A stretch of 64,000 nt of DNA from Polytrichum commune (GCA_950295325.1 OX485806.1:39122001-39186000), one strand, 5' to 3'. Positions 44,786-57,794 are shown, numbered from the stretch's first letter. Program-made: numbers and translations. Notes: a model not told the origin generated them from the letters alone.

Positions 44786-47700
44786 CTACTCTTCATCGGT
44801 CTCCACATATGGTGCAAAAAGAATTGAGGAGTTCTGGCCACCAAAACCAAATGAGTTGGACAGTGCCACCTTGATGTCCAGTCTCTCCTTCTGCCCTCCT
44901 ACAATCACGTTCATGTCCTGTACATCAAGGAAACCCTCTACTAGTTAACAGATTGAATACAGAAAATCACCTGGCACACCATTAATAGTTCATTTTTTTT
45001 TTGTCCTGAAGAAAAAACATTGAATTTGGTTGTGTGGGACATCACAAATATGACTACAGAAATAATAGGGGCAGAGTGATTACCACAATACTTTCTGGGT
45101 TTTCCAGATTGATAGTTGGGTGTACCCAGCCAGTTCTGATAGCCTGCAAGGTAACATCAGAATGAATCAGGCCACAAGAGAAGCAAAAAGTTATTATTTG
45201 GGAAACACAGATGCTTCGTGCCATGCTGCCTCTAATAGAAATAGAAAAAATATGCGTCAATCAATGAATAGCAGACCTGGATGGTGGCAATAGCTTCCAC
45301 GGCACCAGCAGCCCCAAGCAGATGTCCAATCATAGATTTTGTGGAATTGATCCTTAACTGCATAGAGAACAGACACAAAATCAAGTGATATTAAATTGGC
45401 ATGTGTCCAGAAACACACACATACTTGACATGGATATCAATTTGTTTGAAAATAGAGTTAAAATGGTTCAAATTGAACTTTTATACCTCAGGGTTTTCTC
45501 CAAAAGAGCGCATGAGAGCCTTATATTCCTGAAGATCCCCAGCTTTTGTTGAGGTTGCATGAGCATTTACATAATTCACATCATGTCTACTGACTCCAGA
45601 CTGTGCTAGAGCTTTCTCTATACAGAGTAGCACACCAGCCCCTGCACAACTCAGATCATGTCAACACAGTAACACTAACCACATTATCTTGAGAATTTTC
45701 ACCACTTTTCAATTTCATGTCCGTAGGCCAGGTGTAATATTGTACTGTAACAAATCATGGAGGGTAAGAGTGAGCTTTGCATGCTGCTATTTCAGGTGTG
45801 CCCTGGGATTGTCCCAACCAATCTAAAATCAGGATCAACCCTCATAAAGCTTGTGCAGCGCACCAAAGTATTAACATGAGAAAATATTCATGCAGAAATC
45901 TTTTGTTGGTCCACCCTTCAACGATTCAGAACAAGGTTCTCACCCTCAGGATGAGGCTCGGTTGTATGGTAAGCATCACAAGAAAAGCTCCCTCCAAGGA
46001 ATTCAGCATAGATGTGTGCCCCACGTTTCTGCAGTCATTACAATTACATCATATCACTGCTAGAATCCATGTCAACAACTTTCAGACCTGCAAACAGAAA
46101 CCAGCTATTAGCAATCAAATTAATCAGAATGGAAAGCCTCATTGTACCTTGGCATGCTCAAGCTCTTCCAAAAGGAGGACTCCTGCCCCTTCTCCCATGA
46201 CAAAACCATCACGATCCTTCAAAACAACAAACAAAATATCAGCACCACAAAATACACCCCTAAGCACAGCTAGAATGAACAAAATGGCCTGAACAAAATG
46301 CGAAATGTGATCCATGAGAACCCTCAGGTAATTAGATATATTTAGATGAAACAGAATGTCAGAGTTGGTTTTGCAGTGTCTACATCTCTTGAAACAAGAA
46401 CGAAAAAACAAGAGGTACGAAAGCATGCATAGGACATCCTTCACATGGAGAAATCCTACTCCCATGCACCACATTCAAACAAATTCCACAAAATTTGATG
46501 ATTGACTTGAAAAGGTTTGTACCGCATCCCATGGGCGTGAGGCTTTTGTTGGACTATCATTGCGCTGCGACAACGCCCTGCAGGCTACAAAACCTCCAAG
46601 CCCTGTCCAAATAAACAGTACAAATTGAGTTACCAGGAGAAATAATAATTCAAATGCGTTACAAGGACAAGTCCTAAAATGGTCTTCAATGTGGCAGTAG
46701 TATCTATAGTATTTAAGATGACCACACCATGTGACCCAGCAGCTTATCTGGAAATTTGTCAAATAACCTTATAAGTATTGTGCTTAAGATATCAGTAGCC
46801 AGGAAACGACATGCTAACAGCCAGGAGAGAGAACCAACCAGAGGTCCTAGAGTTACATACGTCAACATAAGCAACAAAAGAGAATTAAACTAATAACAAG
46901 GACATATAAAAAGAGAACGACCATGCAGCAATAGCCAAATGGTGGCAAGTAATTTGACCAGAGGTCATCGAGAACAAAACGAAAGAAAAGAGTGACCAGC
47001 ATTTATTATAACCAGACAAAGTAGGTCTCATTCTCACCTATGGGAATGACTGCAGCATCAGAACCTCCTGACAACATAATATCCTGCATAGCAAAGTCAG
47101 CAGAACCTTATATACCCATCTTTCTGACTTCAAAGGTGATGTCATTTGCAGGGTTAAACACAGTGCAGAAAAAACAGATTGATAATATAAAGACTCCCTA
47201 TGTCCTCATTGAGCTTAATCTGATCGAAAAGTATACAGTGGACTTCAATGACCAGTACCAACCGCTACATCTTCATGAACTTTTATCAGCTCCAAACAAA
47301 CAGAACACATAAAAATGCTTTTAACTATAAACTACATACTCATCAGGAAGGTCTATAATGAGTACTGGTAGCTACTTTGGGATTGATGCATCCAACAGTA
47401 AAGTCAAAGAGAATACACATAACTGGAATGACTGCAATCAAAACCAATGAGGTAGGCAACTCACTGCTTCACCCCTAATGATGTGATTAGCAGCACTCAA
47501 GATGCAAAAATTACTCGTGGCACAAGCCGTGGAGATGGAGTAGTTGGGTCCCATCCATCCCTGCAACTCACAATGACAGCTCAGGTGAAGAAACAGGAAG
47601 TTGCATCACCCACAACAAGTTAAGCAAGCAATTTCAAACTTTCAACAAGGTGTTGGAAAACATCACCGACCATGAATGCAATGAGAATTTATGACCACAA

Positions 47701-49719
47701 CCTAATGAATAATAATCCTGACTTAGGCAAATTTTAACGGATATAAATGGCCTAATAACTTGATAGCAGCTCAAGAACTACACCTCACACAAGCAGTTGG
47801 AAGCCAGCTGAAAGGTCAGTCATCATGTTGAAAATAGAATAAATGAAGGATATTGGCAAGTATTCTCCTTGTTCTGCTATGATCTTGCCATAACAAGTTC
47901 ATTAAGTAATATTTAAAAACATATTTCACGGTTTGAAACACTCACTGAATCAGACTCTCCTAATAAGAAATGGAAGGGGCTCTCACCAAGTCCATCGCCA
48001 GCATGGCAGACCCCATGTTCGTTGTAGCAAATGGCACACAAAACGGGTTCATCTTGCGATATGAAACCCTTAGAGCCTCAATAGCATCGTTAAAAATCTG
48101 CTCCCACAATTGCTGGTGTTATGACCACAAACAGCTCACAGCCTCAACAGAATTCCTACCTGCCATGGCAACCCATATGCTGCAACTCTTTGAGCAGCGA
48201 TGTTCAATACAGGTTTTTGATCTGATTATGTAGAAGACATTCACCTTCCAATCAAAAGCAATCACTTTGAGTGAGCGCCTGACAGAGCTGCATCCCTGAT
48301 GGAAGCTGGCAAAAACAAGTAGTGCTAAATAGATTGAGTATACACAGGCATAAATCTTTGTTGAAGAGTATAACACCATGTGTATTATCCGTACATGACA
48401 CATACATCAATGCCAAAAGTACATCACATACCTGCATGCCACCCATGGCTGATCCGATAAGGACACCACATTTTGCTTTATCTAAGTTTTTCATTTCATC
48501 CTCTGTTATTCCAGCATCCAGGACAGCTTTCTTTCCTGCTGTTAACAAATAAAGCATGAATTTGTCCATCCTCCTTGCAAACTTTCCCGCAACCCAGCCT
48601 TCTGTTGAAAATGACTTGATTTCGCCTGCTATCCTCTGTTTGTAATACACACTATAATACATCAGTATCTGACCAGGTATACCAACCAAGCTGTTCCTAA
48701 TCTGAATGGTTTATGTGACAGAAATTCATCTGCTCTGATGTTTAAAAGAATGATCTTTAAGCCATAACCTGAAGATAAGAACAGGAGAAATCAGCTACCT
48801 ATCAGGTCAAGATTGAAATGAAGAGAGATACCGTTGGGAATTGCTTGCAGTCAAAGCCTTCAATCTCTGAGACCCCACTTTTCCCCTCCAAAAGGTTGTC
48901 ATAAAAGGTATCTGCTTCATGACCAAGACATGAAGCAATGCCCATTCCAGTTACAACTACCCTCCTTTGCTTTGTAGATGTTTTTTTTGACTCTCCGGAT
49001 TCCTTGACTGGTTGCACAGGTTGTGTAGCAACAGATGACGCTTTTCCTGCGGTAAATGATTATAAATGTCTTGCAATAACTGATTACATTGCATAGATTG
49101 TGAATGATTAGACACACAGCTTATACTGTGTAGCCCTGAGTTGGTTTCAGCTTTGAAGAAAGAGTAAATTGCATCCATGGGGAGAAACTTAAGGAGTGAT
49201 GAGCTTGCAAGGGTCTCAACAGAAACAGTTGCCTGAAAACTGCCCACTGTGCAATAAAATTTTCTGGTGACACTAGTGTCAGTACAGTGAAGCCAGGGAG
49301 AGGCCCTTACCTGCTGCAGCTTTCAAATGTCTTCGAGCTGCTCGCACTGGCTTTGGTCTCAGTCCTCCTAGACCATCACCAAAAAATGAAACATCTCCAA
49401 ATAGTGGCTCATGCTTCAAGTTGGCATACTCAGGGCAACCCTCAAAGGCAAAACATGAACCTAGACCTGATATACCCGACCCACAGAAAGCAGCAATACT
49501 CTCTCCAGATAGTGACCCCGATTGGCCACTGGTCTTAGGTGACCAACTTGCTCCAGCTAAACGCTTTGAGCTAGCATTCCTTCGTCTTAGTCTCCTTCCT
49601 GAGGGTGTTCCTGAAGGTCCAGCACTCACAGTTACATCATCTGCCAAGCCTGAGACCCCACTGGACATGTAAGCTGCGATGAGCCATGTGCAGAGAGGCG
49701 ATGTTGCAGCTATAGCCAT
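44786..49719 (-). CDS. KASII: 3-oxoacyl-ACP synthase II, plastid (13 coding exons)
   Basis: Condensing enzyme of plastid type II fatty-acid synthesis; KAS II extends palmitoyl-ACP to stearoyl-ACP with malonyl-ACP. Exons: 49719-49311, 49046-48832, 48635-48432, 48097-47987, 47560-47465, 47083-47038, 46602-46523, 46216-46148, 46028-45944, 45641-45487, 45357-45277, 45143-45084, 44917-44786. All junctions are GT..AG and phases agree, giving about 580 residues. The N-terminus ([13 protein letters not shown]) resembles plant KAS II transit peptides. The mature part starts near RRVVVTGMG. The catalytic triad is complete: Cys326 in STACATSN, His466 in NAHATST, His502 in [24 protein letters not shown] and [16 protein letters not shown] favour KAS II over KAS I. 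One oddity: the C-terminal loop reads GFGGQN where GFGGHN is usual. The ATG at 49719 is the first in frame. Confidence 0.96.
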
Positions 49720-49763
49720 TGCAAGAGCTTCCAATAATGAGCCTCAGTCCACTGTCAATATCT
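49720..49763 (-). other. KAS II 5'-UTR end, second leader exon
   Basis: Minus-strand acceptor tattgtgtgcag ends at 49764. The 44 nt to the ATG would be the last part of the leader. Supported only by splice-site appearance. Confidence 0.45.
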
Positions 49764-50903
49764 GCACACAATAGATCCAAAAGTGCAACTGTAACTGAGT
49801 AAAACAACTTGTAGACATCACAATGGAAATCCATGCACATGATGTGAGAGAATATGATTAAAAGCTCGCACAATACATAAAGATACAACTGAAAGCACAC
49901 ACACAGAGCATAGAATGTCCATAACTCAAAGAGACATGGACACTGACAGGTCAGACCACACTAAAGCTAAATGGTCAGAACTCAGAACCTGGTGAATGAT
50001 CAGGTACACCCAACAGAGAGGGCATTAACTTATCGAGTACACGTTGACATTCTACTATATAAAAAATTATCCTAAATTATAATTTGGTAGCATTAAGATA
50101 ATGTCATAAAGTGGTCTGCCAAGGCAGAAAAGAGCCAGGACATTCATAAGACTCCGAGCAATGCCAGTAAAACTACCATCAGACACCAGGCCAAACTCCC
50201 CTGTACTTGTTACAAAAAGTGAATCCAAAAAGCATATTCTGGAAAGAACCAATTTTGCACTTTGGTTATTTGAGATAGTAAACCACAGGATATGGAAGGA
50301 AGCTTACTGCAAACACAGACTAGTGATCACAAGCAGAGAAGACAGTAGACTTAAAGAGTTTGTTCGTCACGAGTGAAAGTTTGTCCAAGCCTGGAATGTC
50401 ATAGATAAATAACCTTGAGTGACAGAGAGGCAAACTCCTCACATTGCAGCACACACCGTATCAATCAGTCAGGGCTACTTTAGACATTAGGCAGTCGGCA
50501 TATACACAAAGTGCTTTGAGACAGAGGACATTCAAAATAAAAAATGCCAAGAAAATCGGAAGACAGATTACAGCAGTTCAAAGTGCACTGCCCTGCTAAC
50601 ACTGTCAAAGAGGTCAGACAATGTACTTGAAGACAGCAAACTGCCAATGGATGGTAGAGTGATGCTGAAGAAAGAGATCCGAATATGGGCATTGCACACC
50701 ACAAGTGGTATAAAAAAATCCATTGTCAAGCATTCTCTGTTACCATAATCATGCTCAAATTATAGTAAGAGGAGCACCGGATGCATTAGACAGGAGAACC
50801 GAAACGACAGGAATCCAGGTCTACTGACAGAGGCAACTGAATTGAAAAGAGCCTTGAGACTACCACATACCGCAAGAAAGACTAATTGAAAGGAACAGCG
50901 AAA

Positions 50904-52110
50904 GGCTAATGACTAGCTCTGTAGTCATCAAGGCCTAAAAGGAAAGCTCTGCTCACAAAATGCATCTCGAGCTCAACAAAAACACATCATCACCTAGGTT
51001 GGAGAACCAGAGCAAAGGAAATTTGAACCTTTAAAAGACTACAAGACTTCAGGAGCCTTGATTTCTTTGAAGATACGCGCCCATTCACTCTCTCATCGAC
51101 TAAACACCTTCTAAGACCACGTGTCCAGCAAGCACAATTCCACAGGCACAGCACACGAGACACTATCATCAACCACAGGCAGTAGAAACCACAATGTAGC
51201 ACTACTCGCAATAGCAACAACCTCGGAGAAGCTCTACTATAATGTGCACGTGCAAGATGTGGATTCCGCGCTGTAAAACAGGACGGAAAACACACCACAC
51301 TTAGGTACTACAAATCACCAACGACTGTGTAGCTCCATAGTCATTAAGGCCTAAAATAAAGCTCTGCTCGCAAAGTGCATCTCCAGCTCAACAAAAACAC
51401 ATCACCACCTGGGTTGGAATAGCCAGAACAGAGGAAATTTTGAAGCTCAAAAGACTACGAGACTGTAGGAATCTTAATTCTCTAAAGGTACGAGTATTCT
51501 CTCATCAACTAATACACCTACTAAGACCACCACGCCCAGCAAGCAACATCTCCATAGGCGCACACACACGCGACACTATCAACCACAATGCAGCACTCGC
51601 AATTGCAACCTCGGAGAAGCTATACTCTAATGTGCACGTGCAAGATGCGAACTCCACATTGCAAAATAGGGGGAAAAAAAGCACACCACACTTAGGTACT
51701 ACAAATGACCAATGACTAGGTCCATAAGTCATTAAGGCCTTAAAAAAAGCCTCTGCTCGCAGACTGCATCTCGAGCTCAACAAAAACGCATCATCACCTA
51801 CTTAGGATGGAGAAAGCTTGAACAGGGGAAATTTGAACCTCAAAAGACTACAAGACTATAGAACCTTAATTCGCTGTCTGAAGATACGCGCATTCTCTCA
51901 TTGACTAAACGCCTTCTAAGACCACGCGCCCAGCAAGCAACATCTCCATAGGCACGCGCGCACGCGCGCACACACACACACAAAAACAAACAAACACAAA
52001 CACGACACTATCAACCACAATGCAGCACTCAATTGCAACGTCGGAGAAGCTCTACTCCAATGCGCACGTGCAAGATGCGGATTCCACATTGCAAAGCAGG
52101 ACGATAATCT
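50904..52110. repeat. ~400-bp tandem repeat, three copies, upstream of KAS II
   Basis: Units start near 50904, 51312 and 51706. Each holds gtcattaaggcct, gctctgctcgcaaa, gagctcaacaaaaac, then ctcggagaagctctact, gtgcacgtgcaagatg, and ends near ttgcaaa. Divergence between units is mild. Each unit thus carries a GTGCACGTGC block (CACGTG core) and would triplicate any binding site there. Confidence 0.9.
51955..51995. repeat. (CG/CA)n microsatellite
   Basis: Alternating purine-pyrimidine tract (cacgcgcgcacgcgcgcacacacac), potentially Z-DNA forming, inside the third ~400-bp unit. Confidence 0.8.
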
Positions 52111-52369
52111 TATCCACGCACTCGTACACTACACCGGAGCACTCATCGCACTCCACGGACCTTGCTACCGAATTCCACAACCAGATTGACATTCGCACGC
52201 AGCACAAAAAAAGAAGAGGACCAGCAGCAGCAGCAGCAGCAGGACGAACGACCCAGCGGACAATCCAAGGCCGCGAGCACGAGCTCCCCCAGGCAATTTA
52301 ATTCCGGTCCGGGCTTCTTTAGAGCGCCAAGCCGGAGCTTACTCCTCCTGCTCGTCGAATGCTATTTAC

Positions 52370-52740
52370 CTTGAGATGCTATTACAGCACACGCACATTC
52401 TCCTTCCGCGCAAACCAGCAGTAGCAGCACCACCACCACCACTTGCGAGTCCCTCCAATCCGTCAGTCTTCCCCGCTGAGGAGCTCAAACTGAGTTGTTC
52501 GCTCGGTCGAGACGAAACGGCACCAAAAGGTGTGGCGAGAATCTCCGAATTCTTCAAGCGCGGGCAGCAACCGGGGCTGGTGCAGGGGCGAGTGAGAGGA
52601 GAGGGACGAGATAGACAGAGAAAACAGGGGAGATGTCGGAGTGGCTATGGCGGAGGGGAGGAAGACCTAAGAGTGGTCCCCATGGCCGCTCGCAGCGTAG
52701 AGAGAGAGGGGGAGAGAGAGAGAGAGAAGGAAGGGTGGCA
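52370..52740 (-). promoter_or_regulatory. KAS II promoter-proximal region and first leader exon
   Basis: GC-rich compared with the surroundings, with a long (CT)n tract on the minus strand (about 52698-52730), a common feature near plant transcription starts. On the minus strand it ends at the donor AAG/GTAAAT. A 12-codon upstream ORF beginning at 52683 would lie in the leader. The transcription start cannot be placed from sequence alone. Confidence 0.45.
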
Positions 52741-52765
52741 ATACCATTAGACTAGAATCTGGAAC

Positions 52766-52878
52766 GAGAGCAAAGGAGAGGCGGAGAAGCCCAAGTGAGG
52801 GTGAGCGCATGTCTCCCTCCTACTAGGCTACTACTAGGCTACCCTTTGCTCTTTGAAACACTTGGATGCATCTCCCCT
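52766..52878 (+). repeat. ~110-bp dispersed repeat, copy 1
   Basis: Shares gcggagaagccc, gtgag, actaggcta and cacttggatgcatctcccctt with 54437-54540 and 55279-55387. All are in the same orientation. Class unknown. Confidence 0.7.
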
Positions 52879-52908
52879 TGGTGATGTCCTTCCATGACAT
52901 CACCAAGA
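52878..52908. repeat. Small perfect hairpin
   Basis: CTTGGTGATGTC and GACATCACCAAG are perfect 12-bp complementary arms around the 7-nt loop cttccat. It sits at the end of the first 110-bp repeat. Confidence 0.8.
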
Positions 52909-54436
52909 GGTGGGGGTCTTGTTCTCTTTTCTAATACTATATACGATTCTCATGCTCTACAATGTCAAATGAATAGCCCATCGTCGATATTTCTATGTAG
53001 ATTCAAATTGAATATGAACGCTCTGGCATGTCAGGGATCTCATTGGTTTGTTCCCATGCCCACAAAACAAGCGCAGTTGCCTGAAGTATGGTATGTCCCC
53101 CTCCCCCATCGTTTCAAATAACGTATGTGGGTGTAGTTAAATTACTTCTTTCTATTGTAGGACACGTATATTTGATTGGTGTGTGGTTTGGTGAAGATCA
53201 AAGAACATACAAATCGTAATGGATTGGGGTTGAGTCCCTTCTGTTGATTCATGTCCTTTATATAGGCGAACACCTTGACTCGACATTCTAGTGTCATAAA
53301 ATGCTCCGTGCCAATGACGGGTGGGATAGTGCACTACTAACGTTTTTTGGAATTGAAATCAACCCCTTTTTGCGTTGGGTAGGCCCTCTTGGATTGGGCA
53401 TTTTTGGAATGGCGGGCCTACAACTTGGGTTACCGCAGTCAGCAATGGACCCTTAATATCATGAATGTTGTCTCCTCGATCGAGACCCCACCCTATACAT
53501 CAAGGACACTTGTTTAAAAGAGATTGGACTATGTTTTCAAATTTTTATATTAATTGCTCCATGCTTAGTAGTGAAACACAATTCGGAGGATTTATGTATT
53601 CAGTTAAGAAATCAACAAACATGCACTTCCAATGATATCCATGAGTAAATCAAGGGACCTCTAAATTTCAATCCAATTTTTGTTGATGTTCCATAGTAGA
53701 TCTACTAATGCAACACGTATTTCATTGTGTGGATCTAATCAGTAGAAGTTGGAGAACTTGGAAAACCCGAACCGAATAACACCCATGTACACTATTAAGC
53801 TTATCGTCATGGACCACCATAAAAATTTTCAGTCATGAGAAGTTTGTTGACAAAATGCAATATGCCATGTCATTACACAGAGTAATTTGTTGCGGAGCTT
53901 TACAAAGAGTGGAAAATAAACCAACCGGAATTTGAAACGAGAGCAACGTAGAGGGAGATGGCTTGGGGTTTGTGGCGTTTGTGTGAACTCGTCCATCATG
54001 GATGAATGGGCTCTAGTAAAAAAAGACTTCTACATTGATGGTCGATTCATTCAAAATAAACTCCACCAAACTTTGATGTTTAATTTTAGAGCCATTTTGT
54101 CTTAAAATGGTTGTATACATGCTATAATGTAATTCATTGCATTTTCATCTCTGCAATGTGTGAGTTTACGTAGACACCATGAATCCCTAGCTGAGGGAGA
54201 GAGGGAGTTGTTACATACGAACATACATGTCATTCATCCAATGCAAAAACCTAAAACACTATGAAGCCCGGAAATTACTTTATTAGTTGATTTGAAACTA
54301 TAATTAGCTTCAAAGACCCTGAATTAGAGTGCTTAAAGTCATTTGAGATGAATCGGCAACAAACCTATGAGGGGTCGAGTTTTTATGTTCGATGGATGAG
54401 AGGTACGCTCCTATATGATAATATCCTCTCTCCGAA
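52909..54436. other. Spacer with dispersed-repeat pieces
   Basis: The stretch 53160-53800 resembles parts of 59370-59710 and 62070-62390 (tttaaaagagattgg, aagaaatcaacaaaca, gtagaagttggagaac). It is a third, more diverged copy of that repeat. No gene. Confidence 0.55.
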
Positions 54437-54551
54437 GCAAAGGCGGAGAAGCCCGAGTGAGCCCATGGCTCCTACTAGGCTAACTTACTAGGCTAGGCTT
54501 CTTAGGCTCAACACTTAGATGCATCTCCCCTTTCAATCCCCCCCCCCCCCC
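54437..54551 (+). repeat. ~110-bp dispersed repeat, copy 2, ending in a C run
   Basis: Same blocks as 52766-52878 (gcggagaagcccg, tactaggcta, gatgcatctcccc), followed by 14 C at 54538-54551. Confidence 0.65.
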
Positions 54552-55043
54552 AGTTATCACACCATAACATAGTTAAAGGTAGGTGGACTTATTTGGTTAC
54601 TTTTTGTTGTTTGCTACCTTATAATAAGAGGATCCGCAAGATTGAAATTTATGTGCATCCATAGAGGTATTTGAAGAAGCCATGATCAATCTCATGAAGT
54701 TTTAGAGGTAATATAACATTGTAATGAATACTCAAAGTCCATTGACAATGAGCCATGAGAAGGTCAATATGTCCCCCAGTTATGTTGACTGTTCAATCTA
54801 GAATGGTTCACATATTTTGAGGCATGTAGTCCAATTTCTTTCAAACACATGATTTTTTGGTATTTGTTCTTGGATTTACACCTAACAACACATCACTCAA
54901 ATGTAGGTGTCTGATTAAAGTAAGTAATTGAACTAGACATGCTTACCTCAAGCAAGGGAGAGCTTTTCCTACTTCCTTGGGAATAACCTTAGTCGAATGC
55001 ACCTTGATTCTAGAATAAAAGTTTAGATGCAAAACATACTAGG

Positions 55044-55264
55044 TACACTAAATTGTCCATTTAGTGTGGGTCATTATTTGGAGTTGCATGTTGCTATAAC
55101 TTTCTCCCAACGTTATTGTTTTTAACCAACTAAGTCACATCATATTCTACAGTGTGCACACTAACTATTTATGTAATTTGGTTTTTAAATGATACTTTCG
55201 GTAAAATGTTATAGCAATGCATAAGTCCAAACGGCGACCCACACTAATAAGACAATTTAGTGTA
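55044..55264. mobile_element. CACTAAATTGTC MITE, 221 bp
   Basis: Inverted ends TACACTAAATTGTC and GACAATTTAGTGTA. The inner ends are also mirrored (gtgtgggtc and gacccacac). A related, incomplete stretch lies at about 58085-58250. Confidence 0.8.
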
Positions 55265-55278
55265 GCATTGGAAACCAA

Positions 55279-55387
55279 AGCAAAGCAAAGTCGGAGAAGT
55301 CCAAGTGAGTCCACAGCTCCGAGGCTAGTAGGCTAGGCTTGGCTTTGAAGTTTGCTCTCCACTTGAATGCATCTTCCCTTTCCAATT
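55279..55387 (+). repeat. ~110-bp dispersed repeat, copy 3
   Basis: Contains gtcggagaagtccaagtgag, aggctagtaggctagg and gatgcatcttccc; the most diverged of the three. Confidence 0.6.
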
Positions 55388-57409
55388 CCACAAATTATGT
55401 GCCAATTGAAGCTAGAGTTGAAATCTAGGTAGAAGTTGAAGTTTGACAAGGTGAATTTTGGGATAACACAAAGGATCGGACCCGATCAAAGATGAAGAAA
55501 CACCAATATGCATGCCGGTGATAACATCAAAGTTTTTTCATTCTACAACCTTGTCCTAATAAACCACCTAAAAGATTAAAGGTGACGAGGTCCATGGTCA
55601 CACCCTTACAACCATTAGCAAGGTGATAAATAGTGTGGATAAGAAACTCAATACACCACGTCAAATTTCTAATCTCTTAGAATTAGTGTAAAGCGTGTAT
55701 AAGTAGTGGCAAATCAATCGAAAACATTTGGTTCAATTGATACCCCCACTATGGTTGGGTGGACCATAGCAGTAAAGTGCACTGAAAACTAATTGGTATA
55801 TGTGCATATAATCTTATGTGCATATTTTCTTGTGTCAACCGTGGTGCAGAGCATTGGACATGCTCTCCCAACATTTTGTTGGCAAATGTCATATGGAGCA
55901 AGGGGTCAACATATGAGAAGGGAGATTTGCATTGAACAGTCAAAGATGCAAGTGGCACTTTGCCGTCATTAACATTCTCATCACTTCATCACTATATGAA
56001 TCACACGGAGTCATGCACCACCATCCCATTTATGTGTTTTGCATGTGTACATTTATTGAACTTTATATGATAAAACCTTAAATTTCAATAACTCAAAAAA
56101 ATAAGCACAAAATATTTGGGGATGGTTTTAATAATAACTATATAGGATCGCCAAAAGTTATATATATAACTATATAGGTGTAGATTACAACAACATCAAA
56201 CCCATGTCAACATGTTCCTACAAATCAAAAACATTGCACTCAAATCAACGTCAATTTAAGTTCCAATGTAAAGAGGCGGTCAACTCCCCTCATCAAACTT
56301 CAACTTCTCCCTAGATTTGTGTCGACCACCAATTCTCATCTTTATGTAGAAATCAAGCACATTTCCATACATGTGGAGGGGTCCAATTCTTGTACTATGG
56401 TGGCTTTTGATGACTTGGCCAACACATAGAAGTGTGCCTTCACGGAACTTGACATTGGAACTCATGACCCATGAGATATAGGTAATGGGCTCATATTTAG
56501 GTACATCAACCCTTGAGTGTCTAAGACTCTCGATTCAGACCTCTCCATGCACATAAATACAATTGACCTACATAGTTCCATTTTTAGTTAACTTAATCAA
56601 AATGACCTTGCTTAAAGATAACTCATTCTTTTGGATCAATTTTGAAATTGGTTAAGTACCTTAACATTATTGAAGGTTCAGATCATATATAGCTTGGGTG
56701 CCCTTCGATGCAAATGCATACTTGGTATTTGTGATCGTCCATGCTCTTTATTTCATCTTTACATGCGTCATAATGTAGTCTCCACACCGGATATAAGTGG
56801 GTCTTATCGAACGTGAGCATGACATGTGGCAACTTTGAGAGGAACACAAAGCCCTCTACGCTATTGTCGAGGAGGCCCTTGAACTTCAAATTGCTCAATA
56901 TTTTGAGTGTCCCAAAATGAGGTAGAGAAGCTCCAACAACATGTGTGTATGCATGTAGGAATAATGTTGCATCTTTGTAGAAGAAATTAAAACAAGAGAA
57001 CATTCTACATAGTTCACCATGCTTAGAGTCTAAACTCAAACACAACTGGGATTGCTAAAAAAAAAATTGGAAATTGGTGACCACTGGAACAATAAAAGAA
57101 CATGCATCCCAATGGTCATGAAATCACTGCCACCATATGAATCCTAGGCAATCGGTCCGCATTGGTGAAAGAATTATGCAAATCTATCATTGAGTATCAT
57201 GCAAGTCCCGAACCGAACCTCCATAAATTGTTTCCATGTAGGTGTCCATGTCATACTTGGGACTTAGGACTTGAGACCTTGTGTGAAGTGGTAAGTCCCA
57301 ACTTCCATGCTCTCAACGGCTATGATTACACGGATTGACCTCTAATGACTTGGGACTTATAACTTGGGAGCCCTAACTCAATACTTTAAATTCTTGCTAC
57401 ACCTACCAT
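55388..57409. other. Spacer without recognisable genes
   Basis: Short ORFs (up to 120 codons at 56683-57045 on the minus strand) have no recognisable domain. Confidence 0.45.
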
Positions 57410-57503
57410 ATTTGGATACCAGGTTCTTAATACCACATTGAAATCAAGAACCTTCTACAATAAATGAGATAATTGACAACCCTATGTAATCCATAACCCA
57501 CAC

Positions 57504-57729
57504 TAGTGATCGGGGAGATTTTTGGGCATAGTCGGTTGAGATCCTAGTGTTTGCAAGTCCAACCGGTTACATGTTGAAATTCTTTGGTTTTCCTTTATTA
57601 AATTGGGGTATATTCTATGAATTCCTCTAAAATGATCAGTAATTTTCATGCAGTCTTGAACTTCAACCGGTTATTTCTCAAACTCAACCGGTTCATCTGT
57701 ACCTAACTGCCGGTTTTCCCCGATCATAG
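57504..57729 (-). mobile_element. hAT-type MITE, 226 bp, 8-bp TSD
   Basis: Reverse-orientation copy with ends TAGTGATCGGGGAG and TTCCCCGATCATAG. The flanking 8-mers acccacac (57496-57503) and acccatac (57730-57737) differ by one base. The paralogous site in unit 2 (near 60590) lacks the element. Confidence 0.92.
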
Positions 57730-57794
57730 ACCCATACAATCATAGACGTTATTGATAGTCATGATCGAGATATAGCAGATTAAATTTTATATAA

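Larger units (their letters stand above)
49764..52369 (-). other. Probable 5'-UTR intron of KAS II
   Basis: Donor AAG then GTAAAT at about 52369 on the minus strand and the acceptor at 49764 define a 2.6-kb leader intron. It contains the ~400-bp tandem repeats and an AC microsatellite, but no gene. Long leader introns often raise expression of housekeeping genes in plants (general knowledge, not shown here). Confidence 0.4.

Noticed and set aside
45777..46292. 171-codon plus-strand ORF
   Set aside because: Antisense across KAS II exons 8-9 and introns.
48119..48403. Minus-strand stretch 48240-48300 considered as KAS II exon 4
   Set aside because: The true exon 4 (48097-47987) encodes [10 protein letters not shown] and fits phase and homology exactly.
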